Of a stretch of DNA of 64,000 nucleotides, positions 1 to 8,798 are shown piece by piece. Position 1 is the first letter of the stretch, and the number at the start of each line of letters is the position of its first letter. The notes under the pieces were generated by a model that saw only the letters and a program-made list of their open reading frames with translations, was not told the DNA's origin and ran no database searches. Made by a program: the position numbers and the translations under genes. The stretch comes from Persicitalea sp964500445 (lineage in GTDB: Bacteria > Bacteroidota > Bacteroidia > Cytophagales > Spirosomataceae). The DNA lies in the NCBI GenBank assembly GCA_964500445.1, contig CAZCOG010000010.1, forward strand, positions 1 through 64,000. The letters are read 5' to 3'.

Positions 1-53
1 GTTTTATAATCGACTTTTTGGGAAAGATCGAAAAGATTGAAGTATTTTTTCAT
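1..53 (-). CDS. Possible 5' end of a leftward gene, cut by the window edge
   Basis: An ATG at 53 on the reverse strand opens a frame of 17 codons (begins MKKYFNLFDLSQ) that has no stop before the left edge. A perfect reverse-strand -7 box lies about 145 bases upstream, which is the only support. The product cannot be recognised from so few residues, and the frame may be chance in AT-rich sequence. Confidence 0.25.
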   Translation of the reverse strand, partial: MKKYFNLFDLSQKVDYK

Positions 54-197
54 GCAAAATTTAAACAGGATTCAAATACAGAAATAGATTTTTCCGCGAA
101 ACCTAAGATTTGTAATATTAGATATTGAAAGCTATTTTATGGAAATAGAAAGAGAATAACGCATTTTTCATCGTATTCCATTCTAAAAATAAAACCG

Positions 198-205
198 CAA
201 AGGTA
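198..205 (-). promoter_or_regulatory. Leftward -7 box (TACCTTTG)
   Basis: Read on the reverse strand the bases are TACCTTTG, a perfect match to the Bacteroidota -7 element TAnnTTTG. No clear -33 TTTG is seen at the usual spacing. It would start a transcript near 193 running out of the left edge, divergent from the operon that begins at 229. Confidence 0.4.
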
Positions 206-228
206 GGACTTTTTCTAAAAAACTTTTG

Positions 229-912
229 ATGGAAACCATAAGCAATGCACTCGACCTGGTCTTTGTTCTCATCACGCTGGTTACAGTGGGGATATTCTGC
301 TTTTCTGTCCCTAATCCCCGCTGGCTGTTATTCATCGTGGGCTTCTGGATGCTCATCCAAATGGTTCTGGGTAGTTGGGGGTTTTACCAAACCCCAACTA
401 CCCCTCCGCGAATCATATTGCAGGCATTGCCGCCCCTACTGCTCATTATTACTCTGTTTTTTACTGCGTGGGGACGAGCCTTCATCGATAGTCTGGATAT
501 TGCCAGGCTGACACTGCTGCATACGATTCGGATTGCTGTCGAGATCGTACTTTACTTTCTCTTTTTGGCGAAGGCTATACCCGAAATCATGACTTTTGAG
601 GGCAGGAATCTCGATATCATTGCCGGTCTCACGGCTCCGCTAGTCTATTACTATGGCATCAGGCAACCCATTCTTCCGTCTTCCTCCCTGCTTCTCTGGA
701 ATTTGATTGGCCTTGGACTTTTATTCAATATCGTAGTACTGTCCGTTCTTTCCTTCCCCTCCCCTTTCCAGCAACTTGCTTTTGATCAGCCCAATTTGGC
801 GATCATGTACTTTCCCTACGTCTGGCTGCCCAGTGTGGTGGTTCCCATAGTTTTGTTTTCGCATTTGGTAGCCATTCGGTACTTTTATAGGAAAAATCAG
901 AGCGCCGCATGA
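229..912 (+). CDS. Seven-helix integral membrane protein, unknown function
   Basis: The 227-residue product is almost entirely hydrophobic. Seven likely membrane segments can be seen near residues 8-27, 32-52, 61-81, 96-117, 127-144, 154-176 and 198-220, with a basic C-terminal tail. I do not recognise a family or any catalytic motif. The open frame also has a TTG one codon earlier, but the ATG at 229 is the better start. The stop overlaps the ATG of the next gene (ATGA at 909-912), so the two are probably translationally coupled and form the head of an operon reaching 3579. Confidence 0.75.
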   Translation: METISNALDLVFVLITLVTVGIFCFSVPNPRWLLFIVGFWMLIQMVLGSWGFYQTPTTPPRIILQALPPLLLIITLFFTAWGRAFIDSLDIARLTLLHTIRIAVEIVLYFLFLAKAIPEIMTFEGRNLDIIAGLTAPLVYYYGIRQPILPSSSLLLWNLIGLGLLFNIVVLSVLSFPSPFQQLAFDQPNLAIMYFPYVWLPSVVVPIVLFSHLVAIRYFYRKNQSAA

Positions 913-1472
913 ATAGTACTTACCTTCCCAGCATCATCAAGCAATTTGAGTACTATAAATTGTTAGGGGATAAAACCCTTGTCCAACTATCGGATGAACA
1001 GCTTTTCTGGAAACCTAATGACGAAAGCAATAGTGTTGCCAATATCATCAAGCACTTATGGGGCAATATGCTTTCGCGCTGGACAGATTTCCTGTCCAGC
1101 GATGGCGAAAAGGATTGGCGCGATCGCGAAGGAGAATTTGACAACGATATGGCGACTCGGGAAGAAATGCTGGATAAATGGGAAGCTGGCTGGACTTGTC
1201 TGTTCGAGGCTCTGCGCCCCCTTACCGAAGCCGATTTGGAAAAAACGATATATATCCGCAACCAGGGCCACACGGTGACCGAAGCGATTAACCGGCAGCT
1301 GGCACATTATGCCAGTCATATCGGACAGATTATTTTTATCGGCAAAATGCTGCGGGGCGGCTCGTGGGATACGTTGTCTATTCCGCGCGGAGGATCTGGC
1401 AATTATAATGCAGAGAAATTTTCAAAGCCCAGACAAAACGAGCACTTTACGGAAGAGTTTCTGAAAAAATAA
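909..1472 (+). CDS. DinB-superfamily protein (DUF1572-like)
   Basis: This is a 187-residue soluble protein that looks like a DinB/YfiT four-helix bundle of the DUF1572 type. The three histidines expected to bind a divalent metal are visible: His49 in NIIKHLWGNM and the pair His133/His137 in LAHYASHIGQ. Members of the superfamily include thiol-dependent S-transferases and uncharacterised stress proteins, so the reaction cannot be stated. The start overlaps the preceding stop by four bases, and the next gene follows after 47 bases. Confidence 0.75.
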   Translation: MNSTYLPSIIKQFEYYKLLGDKTLVQLSDEQLFWKPNDESNSVANIIKHLWGNMLSRWTDFLSSDGEKDWRDREGEFDNDMATREEMLDKWEAGWTCLFEALRPLTEADLEKTIYIRNQGHTVTEAINRQLAHYASHIGQIIFIGKMLRGGSWDTLSIPRGGSGNYNAEKFSKPRQNEHFTEEFLKK

Positions 1473-1519
1473 ACTCTGTAATTGTTTTCAGTAATTGCCC
1501 GAAAAAACGTTGCTCGCCT

Positions 1520-2542
1520 ATGCGTGCAGTACCCTATTTTCTTCCACTGATTATTACTTCAGTCTTTGTAGCCACCGCCGCCACTTCATTCGTTTGGGTG
1601 GCGATGTCATTGGTTCTTGTCATTTCGCTATTGCGCAAATCGATTGGAAAATTCAGCGTTTCTGAAGTACTCGCTGAATACGACTTTTTTCATCATACCC
1701 CTTTCATGTCCAACTTGAAAACGGTTTCTGGATTTTTCTTTGTTGGCTTCAACATCTGGATTCTGGCATTTTTGGCCCATAATGTAGTGGCTATCTGGGC
1801 ATTCTTTATTTTCCTTTATTCGGTCGTAATCCTCAATAGCAACTTCGCCATAGCCCTGGCGCATGACCTGATGCATTCAGATCGGAAGCTGGACCGATGG
1901 CTATCCACCGTTTTGCTTTTACAGAACGGTTTTTTCTACCTTGAAGCCGATCATATTTACATTCATCACCGCCATGTCGGTACTTGCGGCGATCCCGCTA
2001 CGGCGAAAGTAGGTGAGAGCCTTTATAAGTACCTGAAGCGCTCCGTCGGGGCGCGGTTCAGCATGATTTTCTTTCGGGGAAGTACCTTTCCTCCCCAACG
2101 CGAACGCGGGATTATTCGGGCCAGCGTGGCGAGAGCCGTGGTTTGCTTTATTTATCTAACGGCTTCGGTCTTTGTCAGCTTACAGGCGTTCGGCTGCGTT
2201 TTGGCGCAGTTTGTTCTGGTCACGTTGATTTACGAATCCGTGACTTACATTCAGCATTACGGCCTGGCCAGAGAAACCGACGAAATGGGAAAGCCAGAAG
2301 TTGTGCAACTACATCACGCCTGGAACTGCTATTACCGTACTTCAGCCTGGATGCACTACTTTATGCCTGTGCACTCGATCCATCATATGCGGGAAGAGCG
2401 ACTTGACGAAATCCGTGATTCGGCCGGTCCCGCGATGCCGTTATCTTTTGCCAGCATGATGGTCACTGCCTATTTCCCCACTCGCTGGTTTCGACTAATG
2501 GATGTTGAAGTGACACGATTCACTCCCCAAAAAACCGTATGA
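1520..2542 (+). CDS. AlkB-like membrane fatty-acid desaturase/hydroxylase
   Basis: This is a 340-residue membrane di-iron enzyme of the fatty-acid desaturase/alkane monooxygenase superfamily. The histidine boxes are in the AlkB order: HDLMH (115-119), DHIYIHHRHVG (144-154) followed by GDPATA, YIQHYGL (243-249) and HSIHH (285-289), with several membrane segments between them. AlkB enzymes usually have Glu where this protein has Gln in YIQHYG. The family inserts oxygen or a double bond into acyl or alkyl chains at the inner membrane; the substrate here is unknown. The gene is coupled by ATGA to a PagL-like outer-membrane gene, so membrane-lipid modification is a reasonable inference. A paralogue lies at 4198-5211. 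Confidence 0.8.
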   Translation: MRAVPYFLPLIITSVFVATAATSFVWVAMSLVLVISLLRKSIGKFSVSEVLAEYDFFHHTPFMSNLKTVSGFFFVGFNIWILAFLAHNVVAIWAFFIFLYSVVILNSNFAIALAHDLMHSDRKLDRWLSTVLLLQNGFFYLEADHIYIHHRHVGTCGDPATAKVGESLYKYLKRSVGARFSMIFFRGSTFPPQRERGIIRASVARAVVCFIYLTASVFVSLQAFGCVLAQFVLVTLIYESVTYIQHYGLARETDEMGKPEVVQLHHAWNCYYRTSAWMHYFMPVHSIHHMREERLDEIRDSAGPAMPLSFASMMVTAYFPTRWFRLMDVEVTRFTPQKTV

Positions 2543-3579
2543 GGCGCAAGTATGGCCTGGTAGTTCTGCTTGTGGTGACGGGCGGGGTTTGCATGGGACA
2601 GCAGCCCGGTTTTTCTCTGCAGCCAGGCTTGCAATACGGGAAAATCATCTCCTCAACTACTGAAAATAATGAAAACCGACAGGTTGGTTTTGTGGTAAAC
2701 TTAAATCGCCAGACAGCTGGTGAAAGCTACTGGCAATTCGATCATAAGTACCCGCAGGTTGGTTTGGAAGGAGCGGTCCGTTTTTTTCCAGAAAATCCTT
2801 TTTTAAAAAGTGCATTCACGCTGATTCCTTACCTGGAGTTCAACATTTGGAAAACCAGTTTTGGCACTTTACAAATCAAGCATGGTACCGGCCTGGCTTA
2901 TGTTACTGGCGATTTAAAAAGTACCAGCCAGTTGCTGCTGGGTAGTCAGCTGAATGCCGCCACGATGCTTGATGCAGGTTATCAATTCAAAAGCCAATCC
3001 GTTCTTGAGCTGAAAATAGGGGCTTCGGTCAACCATATTTCCAACGGAAATCTGATCCAACCCAATGCGGGTCTCAATTCCTGGCTGACCTATATCAACC
3101 TTGTCTATTTCCCAAAAAATAAACAAAATGCTCGTCCAACTTTTGTGCGACAACTTCCGGGGAAACGTTGGCATTTGCGGCTGGGAGCAGGTTTGGGGTT
3201 TTATGACTACCAAAAAGAGGAGAGCCACATCCAACATAACTTTCAGGTGACCACGATGGCTTTTTACCAGCATAGTACTCGCTTCCGCACCGGCGTGGGG
3301 CTAGAAGTAGGAAAGTCAGGCTCCGCAAATAGAATCCAACCTGCCGCCTACCTGGAAGAAGAAGTACTTATAGGCCATATGGTGACCCGCTATGGCATCG
3401 GCGTGTACCTAGGGCAATCTCAGCCTGTCGGAGGGCGCGCCTACGAAAAAGTAGGCATTGCCTGGTACCCGGCTCCGCTCAAAAGCCACATCCCGAGAGG
3501 GTTTTCGATTGGAACAAACATCAAGGCTCACGGATTCAGGGCGGCACACGTAGAGATTACGTCGGGATTTTTATTCTAG
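2539..3579 (+). CDS. PagL-like outer-membrane lipid A deacylase (acyloxyacyl hydrolase)
   Basis: The 346-residue protein has an N-terminal signal peptide (cleavage near residue 21, after VCMG) and alternating beta-barrel strands. The segment NHISNGN followed by QPNAGLN (from residue 165) matches the PagL active-site region, with His166 and Ser168 as likely catalytic residues. PagL enzymes remove the 3-O-acyl chain of lipid A in the outer membrane. The protein is longer than classical PagL (about 185 residues), as is common for Bacteroidota 'acyloxyacyl hydrolase' proteins; the extra C-terminal half has no clear assignment. The ATG overlaps the desaturase stop by four bases. Confidence 0.7.
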   Translation: MRRKYGLVVLLVVTGGVCMGQQPGFSLQPGLQYGKIISSTTENNENRQVGFVVNLNRQTAGESYWQFDHKYPQVGLEGAVRFFPENPFLKSAFTLIPYLEFNIWKTSFGTLQIKHGTGLAYVTGDLKSTSQLLLGSQLNAATMLDAGYQFKSQSVLELKIGASVNHISNGNLIQPNAGLNSWLTYINLVYFPKNKQNARPTFVRQLPGKRWHLRLGAGLGFYDYQKEESHIQHNFQVTTMAFYQHSTRFRTGVGLEVGKSGSANRIQPAAYLEEEVLIGHMVTRYGIGVYLGQSQPVGGRAYEKVGIAWYPAPLKSHIPRGFSIGTNIKAHGFRAAHVEITSGFLF

Positions 3580-3613
3580 AGTTTGCAGTGAATGTCAGAA
3601 TAATGGAGTCTTC

Positions 3614-4195
3614 TTATTTCATAATGGGTCGCAACCAATATCGCGCGCCCAGGCCGAACGTATAAAACTGCGGGTAGCCCGGGATGACATTAAGCGTCAG
3701 GTCGACGTGTTTGCTGATTTTGTAATCATATTCGATTTCGCCGCCGTACCACACAAAGTTCCACTGCCAGTCACCGCTGTTTTTTAGTAAACGGGTTTCC
3801 TGCACATAGCCTTCGAATCGGTACCAGCTTTGGCGGTATACAAGCGTCGGGCCAAATCCAACTTCAAGGGAATGTTTGGGGCTGTTCAGTATATTTAACC
3901 GCAAACCCAAATGTGTATGTCCCGCAAAGAGCCGGGCACAGTCGCTGTAGGCGCCTTGTGCCACTTTCACGGCCCAGCGTTTTTTGTGAAAGTACCTTTG
4001 GTAGGAACCAATGAAGCCCCAGTTGGGAACAAACACTGCATTTTTGTCCAGTTTGTTGGGCATCAGGAAGGCATTATACTCTCCCTTGGGATGCAAAGTA
4101 CCAAAGACGAAGCGTAATCCAACGTTGTCCTGAGCCTGAGCCAGGCCAATGGCAAAGAGCAGTACAATGAGTAAGGATAGTAGCTTATTGTTCAA
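3614..4195 (-). CDS. Secreted or outer-membrane beta-barrel protein, unknown function
   Basis: This 193-residue protein starts with a clear signal peptide (cleavage after AQA, near residue 21). The rest alternates aromatic and polar residues in beta-strand fashion and ends in a basic, aromatic tail (ARYWLRPIMK), suggesting a small outer-membrane barrel. No catalytic motif is recognised. It lies two bases downstream of the second AlkB-like desaturase and is probably co-transcribed with it, mirroring the desaturase-PagL pair on the opposite strand. Confidence 0.6.
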   Translation of the reverse strand: MNNKLLSLLIVLLFAIGLAQAQDNVGLRFVFGTLHPKGEYNAFLMPNKLDKNAVFVPNWGFIGSYQRYFHKKRWAVKVAQGAYSDCARLFAGHTHLGLRLNILNSPKHSLEVGFGPTLVYRQSWYRFEGYVQETRLLKNSGDWQWNFVWYGGEIEYDYKISKHVDLTLNVIPGYPQFYTFGLGARYWLRPIMK

Positions 4196-4197
4196 AA

Positions 4198-5211
4198 TTA
4201 ACCGAGATTATGTTGAAGTGCCAGGCGATTCATCTTGTAAAACCAAATCGGCGGCAGTAGTGCCATCGTTATCATCATAAAATACAAGTAGGGCATCCTT
4301 GGGCCTGCTTTCATGTTGGTTGTTTTGCGCCCCCTGACCGGCAGGTGATGTAATGAATGAAGCGGCAGCAGAAACAGGAGGTAGTTGGTATACTTGTAGT
4401 AGCAGTTCCACGACAATTCCTGCGAGATTTCTTCCCGTTCGTCACGGCGGTGCAAGCCATAGTGTTGAATGTAGTTGATAAGCTCGTAAAGTATATAGGA
4501 CACCAATCCCTGCAACATAAAAAAGAAAATCGTCGGCCCGGGGTTTTCAGCAAAGATATAAATGAGTACCCAGGCAAATATGAGTAGGCCCACCATTTTC
4601 AGATTGGCAAAAAGTACCCGGCGCCGCAGGTACCTGGGCAAGCCGTATTGGGTTAGGAAACTGTCTTTCAGATTGGAAAAAGTGACTTTGACAAAGTAGG
4701 TGTAAAAGTCCTCGTTCAACCGGGCCGTAGTGGCGTCTTTTTTGAGACCGATATTGCGATGGTGGCCGAAAACATGCTCGGTGGCAAAATGGGGAATACC
4801 CGAAACCGTAAGCAGCAATACTGAAAGTACCCTTTGCAATCGCGAACGGCTGTGCAGCAAATCATGCGCCAGCGTAACGATAAAACACCCTGAAAGCAAG
4901 CCGGTTGTCACACTAAAACCCAGCAAATGTCCCCAGGAGAAGTGCTGGCTGTCGACGAAAGCATTTCCCCACGCAATCAGGCCCAGCAAGACGACCGCGT
5001 TGATGCATTTGAGGTAGTAAGAAGTTTTTGAGCGATAGAAGTACCGCAACTCTTCCAACAATTCAGAGTTCTTGAATTCTCCCCAGTACACATTTAGCAA
5101 GTTGGCCACCAACAGTAGTGGATACAGGTAGTAATACCGCCCATAGGTACACATTAATATGTACACAAGCGTCAGAAAAGACGGAATCAAATATCGCCAC
5201 GTACGCCCCAT
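4198..5211 (-). CDS. AlkB-like membrane fatty-acid desaturase/hydroxylase, second copy
   Basis: This 337-residue paralogue of the gene at 1520 carries the same histidine boxes: HDLLH (116-120), EHVFGHHRNIG (145-155) followed by KDATTA, NYIQHYGLH (246-254) and HSLHH (285-289). Both paralogues also share WNCYY before the last box and Gln instead of Glu in the YIQHYG box. It should be an inner-membrane di-iron oxygenase or desaturase acting on acyl chains. It is upstream of a small beta-barrel gene. The two desaturase/barrel pairs converge on each other. Confidence 0.8.
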   Translation of the reverse strand: MGRTWRYLIPSFLTLVYILMCTYGRYYYLYPLLLVANLLNVYWGEFKNSELLEELRYFYRSKTSYYLKCINAVVLLGLIAWGNAFVDSQHFSWGHLLGFSVTTGLLSGCFIVTLAHDLLHSRSRLQRVLSVLLLTVSGIPHFATEHVFGHHRNIGLKKDATTARLNEDFYTYFVKVTFSNLKDSFLTQYGLPRYLRRRVLFANLKMVGLLIFAWVLIYIFAENPGPTIFFFMLQGLVSYILYELINYIQHYGLHRRDEREEISQELSWNCYYKYTNYLLFLLPLHSLHHLPVRGRKTTNMKAGPRMPYLYFMMITMALLPPIWFYKMNRLALQHNLG

Positions 5212-5582
5212 CAGTATTGATCTGGTTAAAACTCACTTTCCCGCTTTTCTAACTCTTTATAAAGATAAGGATAAATCAATGAGCGGTATTGTACAAGTGG
5301 GTAAAGATTTTCGACAGGTCAATAGGCATAATCCAGAAGGATTTAGGACAAAACCAATAATTCATTCCAGGAAGAAGTAACCATTTATCACCATATAAGT
5401 TGCATTTTCATATTCAATAAAACTCCTAATAAACCACTAAAATACAGGTACTTATGCAGAAAATTATCAGAAATTTCTTTTTAAAAAAATGGGAGTGTAG
5501 GGGACACAAAAAAAAAGAGCGTCATGATTAAATAGGATTCATTAAATCTATCGTTAATCTGCAAATTCATCCTAAAAAATTC
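5212..5582. other. Divergent intergenic region upstream of the first susC
   Basis: This 371-base AT-rich stretch separates the reverse desaturase from the forward SusC gene. No convincing TAnnTTTG box was found on either strand. A run of nine A's lies near 5509-5517. No further gene is seen. Confidence 0.5.
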
Positions 5583-8500
5583 ATGAAAAACAAATTACTA
5601 ACTCGAAGGAAAGGTAAGTTCGCGAGCACCGGACTAAGGTTCCTTCTTCAATGCCTTTTGGTGGGATGGTTGGCCGCCCCAATGCTTCAGGCCGCCCCAA
5701 ATTCTAACCATGAACCCGGCCGCGCAGCGGTGGCCAGAGTTCTACCTGTATCCGGTCAGGTGACCGAAACTGATGGTACGCCCATTCCCGGCGTCAGCAT
5801 TCTGGAGAGCGGCACAACCAACGGTACCAACACTGACGCCGAGGGACGATTCACGCTTAACGTCACCGGAGCCGACGCAGTACTGGTTTTTAGTGCGATT
5901 GGCTACGTTACTCAAGAAGTCAAAGTAGGCACGCTCAGCACGCTCGATGTCAAGTTGGTCAGCGACGTCAAAGCACTTAACGAGGTGGTAGTCGTGGGTT
6001 ACGGTACCCAGAAACGCGCCAACGTAACGGGCGCGGTGGCCACGGTCAACATTGACGAAAAAATCGCCAGCCGCTCCCTTACCAATGTGTCGTCGGGCTT
6101 GTCGGGTCTGGTACCTGGTCTGGCCGTGACGCAGTCCACGGGTATGGCAGGCCGCAACGGCGCCGCTTTAATTATCCGGGGCCTGGGAACGGTCAACAAC
6201 GCCAGCCCGCTGGTAGTGGTAGACGGCATGCCCGATGTGGATATCAACCGCTTGAACATTAATGATATCGAGACCATTACGGTACTGAAAGATGCTACCT
6301 CGGCTGCTGTCTATGGATCACGGGCTGCCAACGGCGTTATTCTGATCACCACCAAAACAGGTAAAGGACAGGCCAAGGCCAGCATCAACTACTCAGGAAA
6401 CTACGCATTCCAGACACCAACCCGCGCCTATGACTTCCTGCCCGACTATGCCCGTGCACTCACACTGCACCAGCAGGCCGCGGCAGTCAATACGTTACGG
6501 TCCAACTATTTCTTTAAAGACGGGACCATCGATCAATGGCTGGCGCTCAGCAAAGTTGATCCGCTGCGCTACCCCAGCACCGACTGGTGGGACGTAATTC
6601 TGCGGACGGGTGCAGTGCAAAACCATAATATCTCTGCTTCCGGTGGCGGTGATAAGTCCAACTTCTTCATCTCAGTGGGTATGATGGACGAGAAAGGCTT
6701 GCAGGTTAACAATGACTATAAGCGATACAATGCCCGCTTTAACTACGATTACAAGATTCGCGATAACATCAACGTCGGCGTACGTTTCACAGGCAACTGG
6801 TCAAATCTGACCTACGCGCTGGAAGACGGTTTCACCGACGACAACTCCAATAACACCGCGGGATTTGACATGCAATACGCCATTGCCGGCATCGTGCCCT
6901 ACGATCCCGTATCAGGGTACTTTGGTGGCGTAATGGCCTATAACGAAGACCCCCAGGCCTACAACCCTTATACACTTTATGTGAATAACCTGAACCGCCA
7001 GGATCGTCAGGAAGCCAACACTAACTTCTATCTGGACTGGTCGCCGATTCCGGGGTTGACTGCCCGCATAGATTACGCGCTGAACTATTACAACCAGTTC
7101 CGCTGGAATGCCAATACGCCCAACCAGTCTTATAATTTTCAGACTAACTCTTTCGGTAGTCGGGTGTACGTAGGCCCTAATGCTGGAGTAGGTAACTATA
7201 CCAATACGGGCTATAAAACTCTGTTTAATGGTCGCCTGACTTATAAGAAAACTATTGCCCGTAACCATGACATCACGGCCCTGTTTGTGTATAGTGAAGA
7301 ATACTGGAAGGATCGCTACCAGGCCAGTTCGCGTAACGACCGCCTGTATCCCAACCTTCACGAAATTGATGCTGCCCTCACTGACATCCAGTCTACGGGA
7401 GGTAACTCCAGCACCGAAGGTCTGCAATCCTACATTGGCCGCCTCAACTACGCTGCCTATGACAAGTACCTGCTCGAATTGAACTTCCGGTACGATGGTT
7501 CATCGCGGTTCTTGTCAGGTTACCAGTTTGGCTTCTTTCCGTCAGCAGCTTTGGGATGGCGCTTTACGGAAGAGAGCTTTATTAAGTCATTCACTGACCG
7601 CTTTATGACGAGTGGTAAACTGCGGGTGTCTTACGGAGCGTTGGGTAACAACAGTGGTGTAGGGCGTTATGAGCAGCAGGAAACTCTGGCAGCCAGCAAC
7701 TACTACATTGGCAACAGTATTGTTAAAGGCTTCGTAAACCAGAAATTGGTTAATAAAGATCTCTCATGGGAAACTACGACGGTCTTCAATACGGGTCTGG
7801 ATTTGGGCTTTCTCAACAACCGTTTAACGGCAGAACTCGATTACTACGATCGCCTTACCACGGGCATGAACCGGCCCTCGGAGATGTCAATCCTGCTTAC
7901 GGGCGCTTATGACGCACCGCGCAAAAACATCGGCAACCTGCGCAACCGCGGCGTGGAGGCCAATATTACCTGGAACACTAGCTTCCGGGATTTGAGATAC
8001 TCGATCAACCTTAATGCTTCTTACAACGCCACAGTACTGGAAAAGTGGAATGAATTTCTGGGTCGGGGATATACTTTCCTTAATATGCCTTATCACTTCC
8101 TGTACACCTACGAAGATATGGGCATTGCTCAGACCTGGGAAGACGTACGCAACGCTACTCCACAGGGAGCTTCTCCCGGTGATATTCTTCGTAAAGATAT
8201 CAATGGAGATGGTCGTATCGACGGTAACGACAGAACAGCCGATCCTCATGTCCAACGCGATCGCCCAACTACGTACTTCGGTATGAATGGCACTGTGTCC
8301 TGGAAAGGCTTCGACCTGACGGTATTGTTGCAAGGCGCAACGGGCCGTAAGGACTACTGGCTCAATATCTATAATAACGTCAACTTTGGCAACCAGCGCT
8401 ACGCTTCTACCTATGCGCACTTGACCGAGCCCTGGTCGGTAGAAAATCGCGACGGCTCATGGCCGCGCCTGGGAGGAAATGCTAACCGGGAAGAAACAAC

Positions 8501-8735
8501 CTTCTGGCTGGACGACCTGAGTTACCTGCGCCTCAAAAACGTCCAGTTTGGTTACAATGTACCCAAGGCCTGGGTAAATAAGGTACGCCTCAGTAACGTC
8601 CGCTTGTTTGTTTCTTCGGAAAATCTGGCCACTATCACCAGTTTCCGAGGCCTGGATCCTGAGAAAGCGGGTAACCGGAGCGATGCCTACCCACTGAACA
8701 AATCGTATTCGTTCGGTATCAACGTTGGGCTTTAA
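5583..8735 (+). CDS. SusC/RagA-family TonB-dependent outer-membrane glycan transporter
   Basis: The 1050-residue protein has a signal peptide (about 1-38), a carboxypeptidase-regulatory-like domain (about 56-125), a TonB-box region NEVVVVGYGTQ (133-143), a plug domain containing VVVDGMPDVD and the SusC-typical YGSRAANGVILITTK, and a C-terminal beta-barrel ending in GINVGL. It imports oligosaccharides across the outer membrane together with its SusD partner immediately downstream. With the next three genes it forms a polysaccharide-utilisation operon ending at the terminator near 12158. The substrate is not shown directly; a heparinase-type lyase gene follows. No SusR, sigma or anti-sigma gene is upstream, so the regulator lies elsewhere. 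Confidence 0.95.
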   Translation: MKNKLLTRRKGKFASTGLRFLLQCLLVGWLAAPMLQAAPNSNHEPGRAAVARVLPVSGQVTETDGTPIPGVSILESGTTNGTNTDAEGRFTLNVTGADAVLVFSAIGYVTQEVKVGTLSTLDVKLVSDVKALNEVVVVGYGTQKRANVTGAVATVNIDEKIASRSLTNVSSGLSGLVPGLAVTQSTGMAGRNGAALIIRGLGTVNNASPLVVVDGMPDVDINRLNINDIETITVLKDATSAAVYGSRAANGVILITTKTGKGQAKASINYSGNYAFQTPTRAYDFLPDYARALTLHQQAAAVNTLRSNYFFKDGTIDQWLALSKVDPLRYPSTDWWDVILRTGAVQNHNISASGGGDKSNFFISVGMMDEKGLQVNNDYKRYNARFNYDYKIRDNINVGVRFTGNWSNLTYALEDGFTDDNSNNTAGFDMQYAIAGIVPYDPVSGYFGGVMAYNEDPQAYNPYTLYVNNLNRQDRQEANTNFYLDWSPIPGLTARIDYALNYYNQFRWNANTPNQSYNFQTNSFGSRVYVGPNAGVGNYTNTGYKTLFNGRLTYKKTIARNHDITALFVYSEEYWKDRYQASSRNDRLYPNLHEIDAALTDIQSTGGNSSTEGLQSYIGRLNYAAYDKYLLELNFRYDGSSRFLSGYQFGFFPSAALGWRFTEESFIKSFTDRFMTSGKLRVSYGALGNNSGVGRYEQQETLAASNYYIGNSIVKGFVNQKLVNKDLSWETTTVFNTGLDLGFLNNRLTAELDYYDRLTTGMNRPSEMSILLTGAYDAPRKNIGNLRNRGVEANITWNTSFRDLRYSINLNASYNATVLEKWNEFLGRGYTFLNMPYHFLYTYEDMGIAQTWEDVRNATPQGASPGDILRKDINGDGRIDGNDRTADPHVQRDRPTTYFGMNGTVSWKGFDLTVLLQGATGRKDYWLNIYNNVNFGNQRYASTYAHLTEPWSVENRDGSWPRLGGNANREETTFWLDDLSYLRLKNVQFGYNVPKAWVNKVRLSNVRLFVSSENLATITSFRGLDPEKAGNRSDAYPLNKSYSFGINVGL

Positions 8736-8743
8736 GTGGACTC

Positions 8744-8761
8744 GCATTGGTGCACCAATGC
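8744..8761 (+). repeat. Perfect 18-bp palindrome between susC and susD
   Basis: The bases GCATTGGTGCACCAATGC read identically on both strands. In the transcript they form a seven-pair stem with a four-base loop nine bases after the susC stop. There is no following U-run, so it is not a classical terminator; mRNA processing or differential expression of the pair is possible. Confidence 0.6.
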
Positions 8762-8798
8762 AGTTAAAAACAAAAAATTAAACATGATTACACTAAGC

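Noticed and set aside
6912..8420. Long reverse-strand frames inside susC (6912-7427, 7887-8420)
   Set aside because: Antisense shadows of a well-supported gene; no start context or domain.
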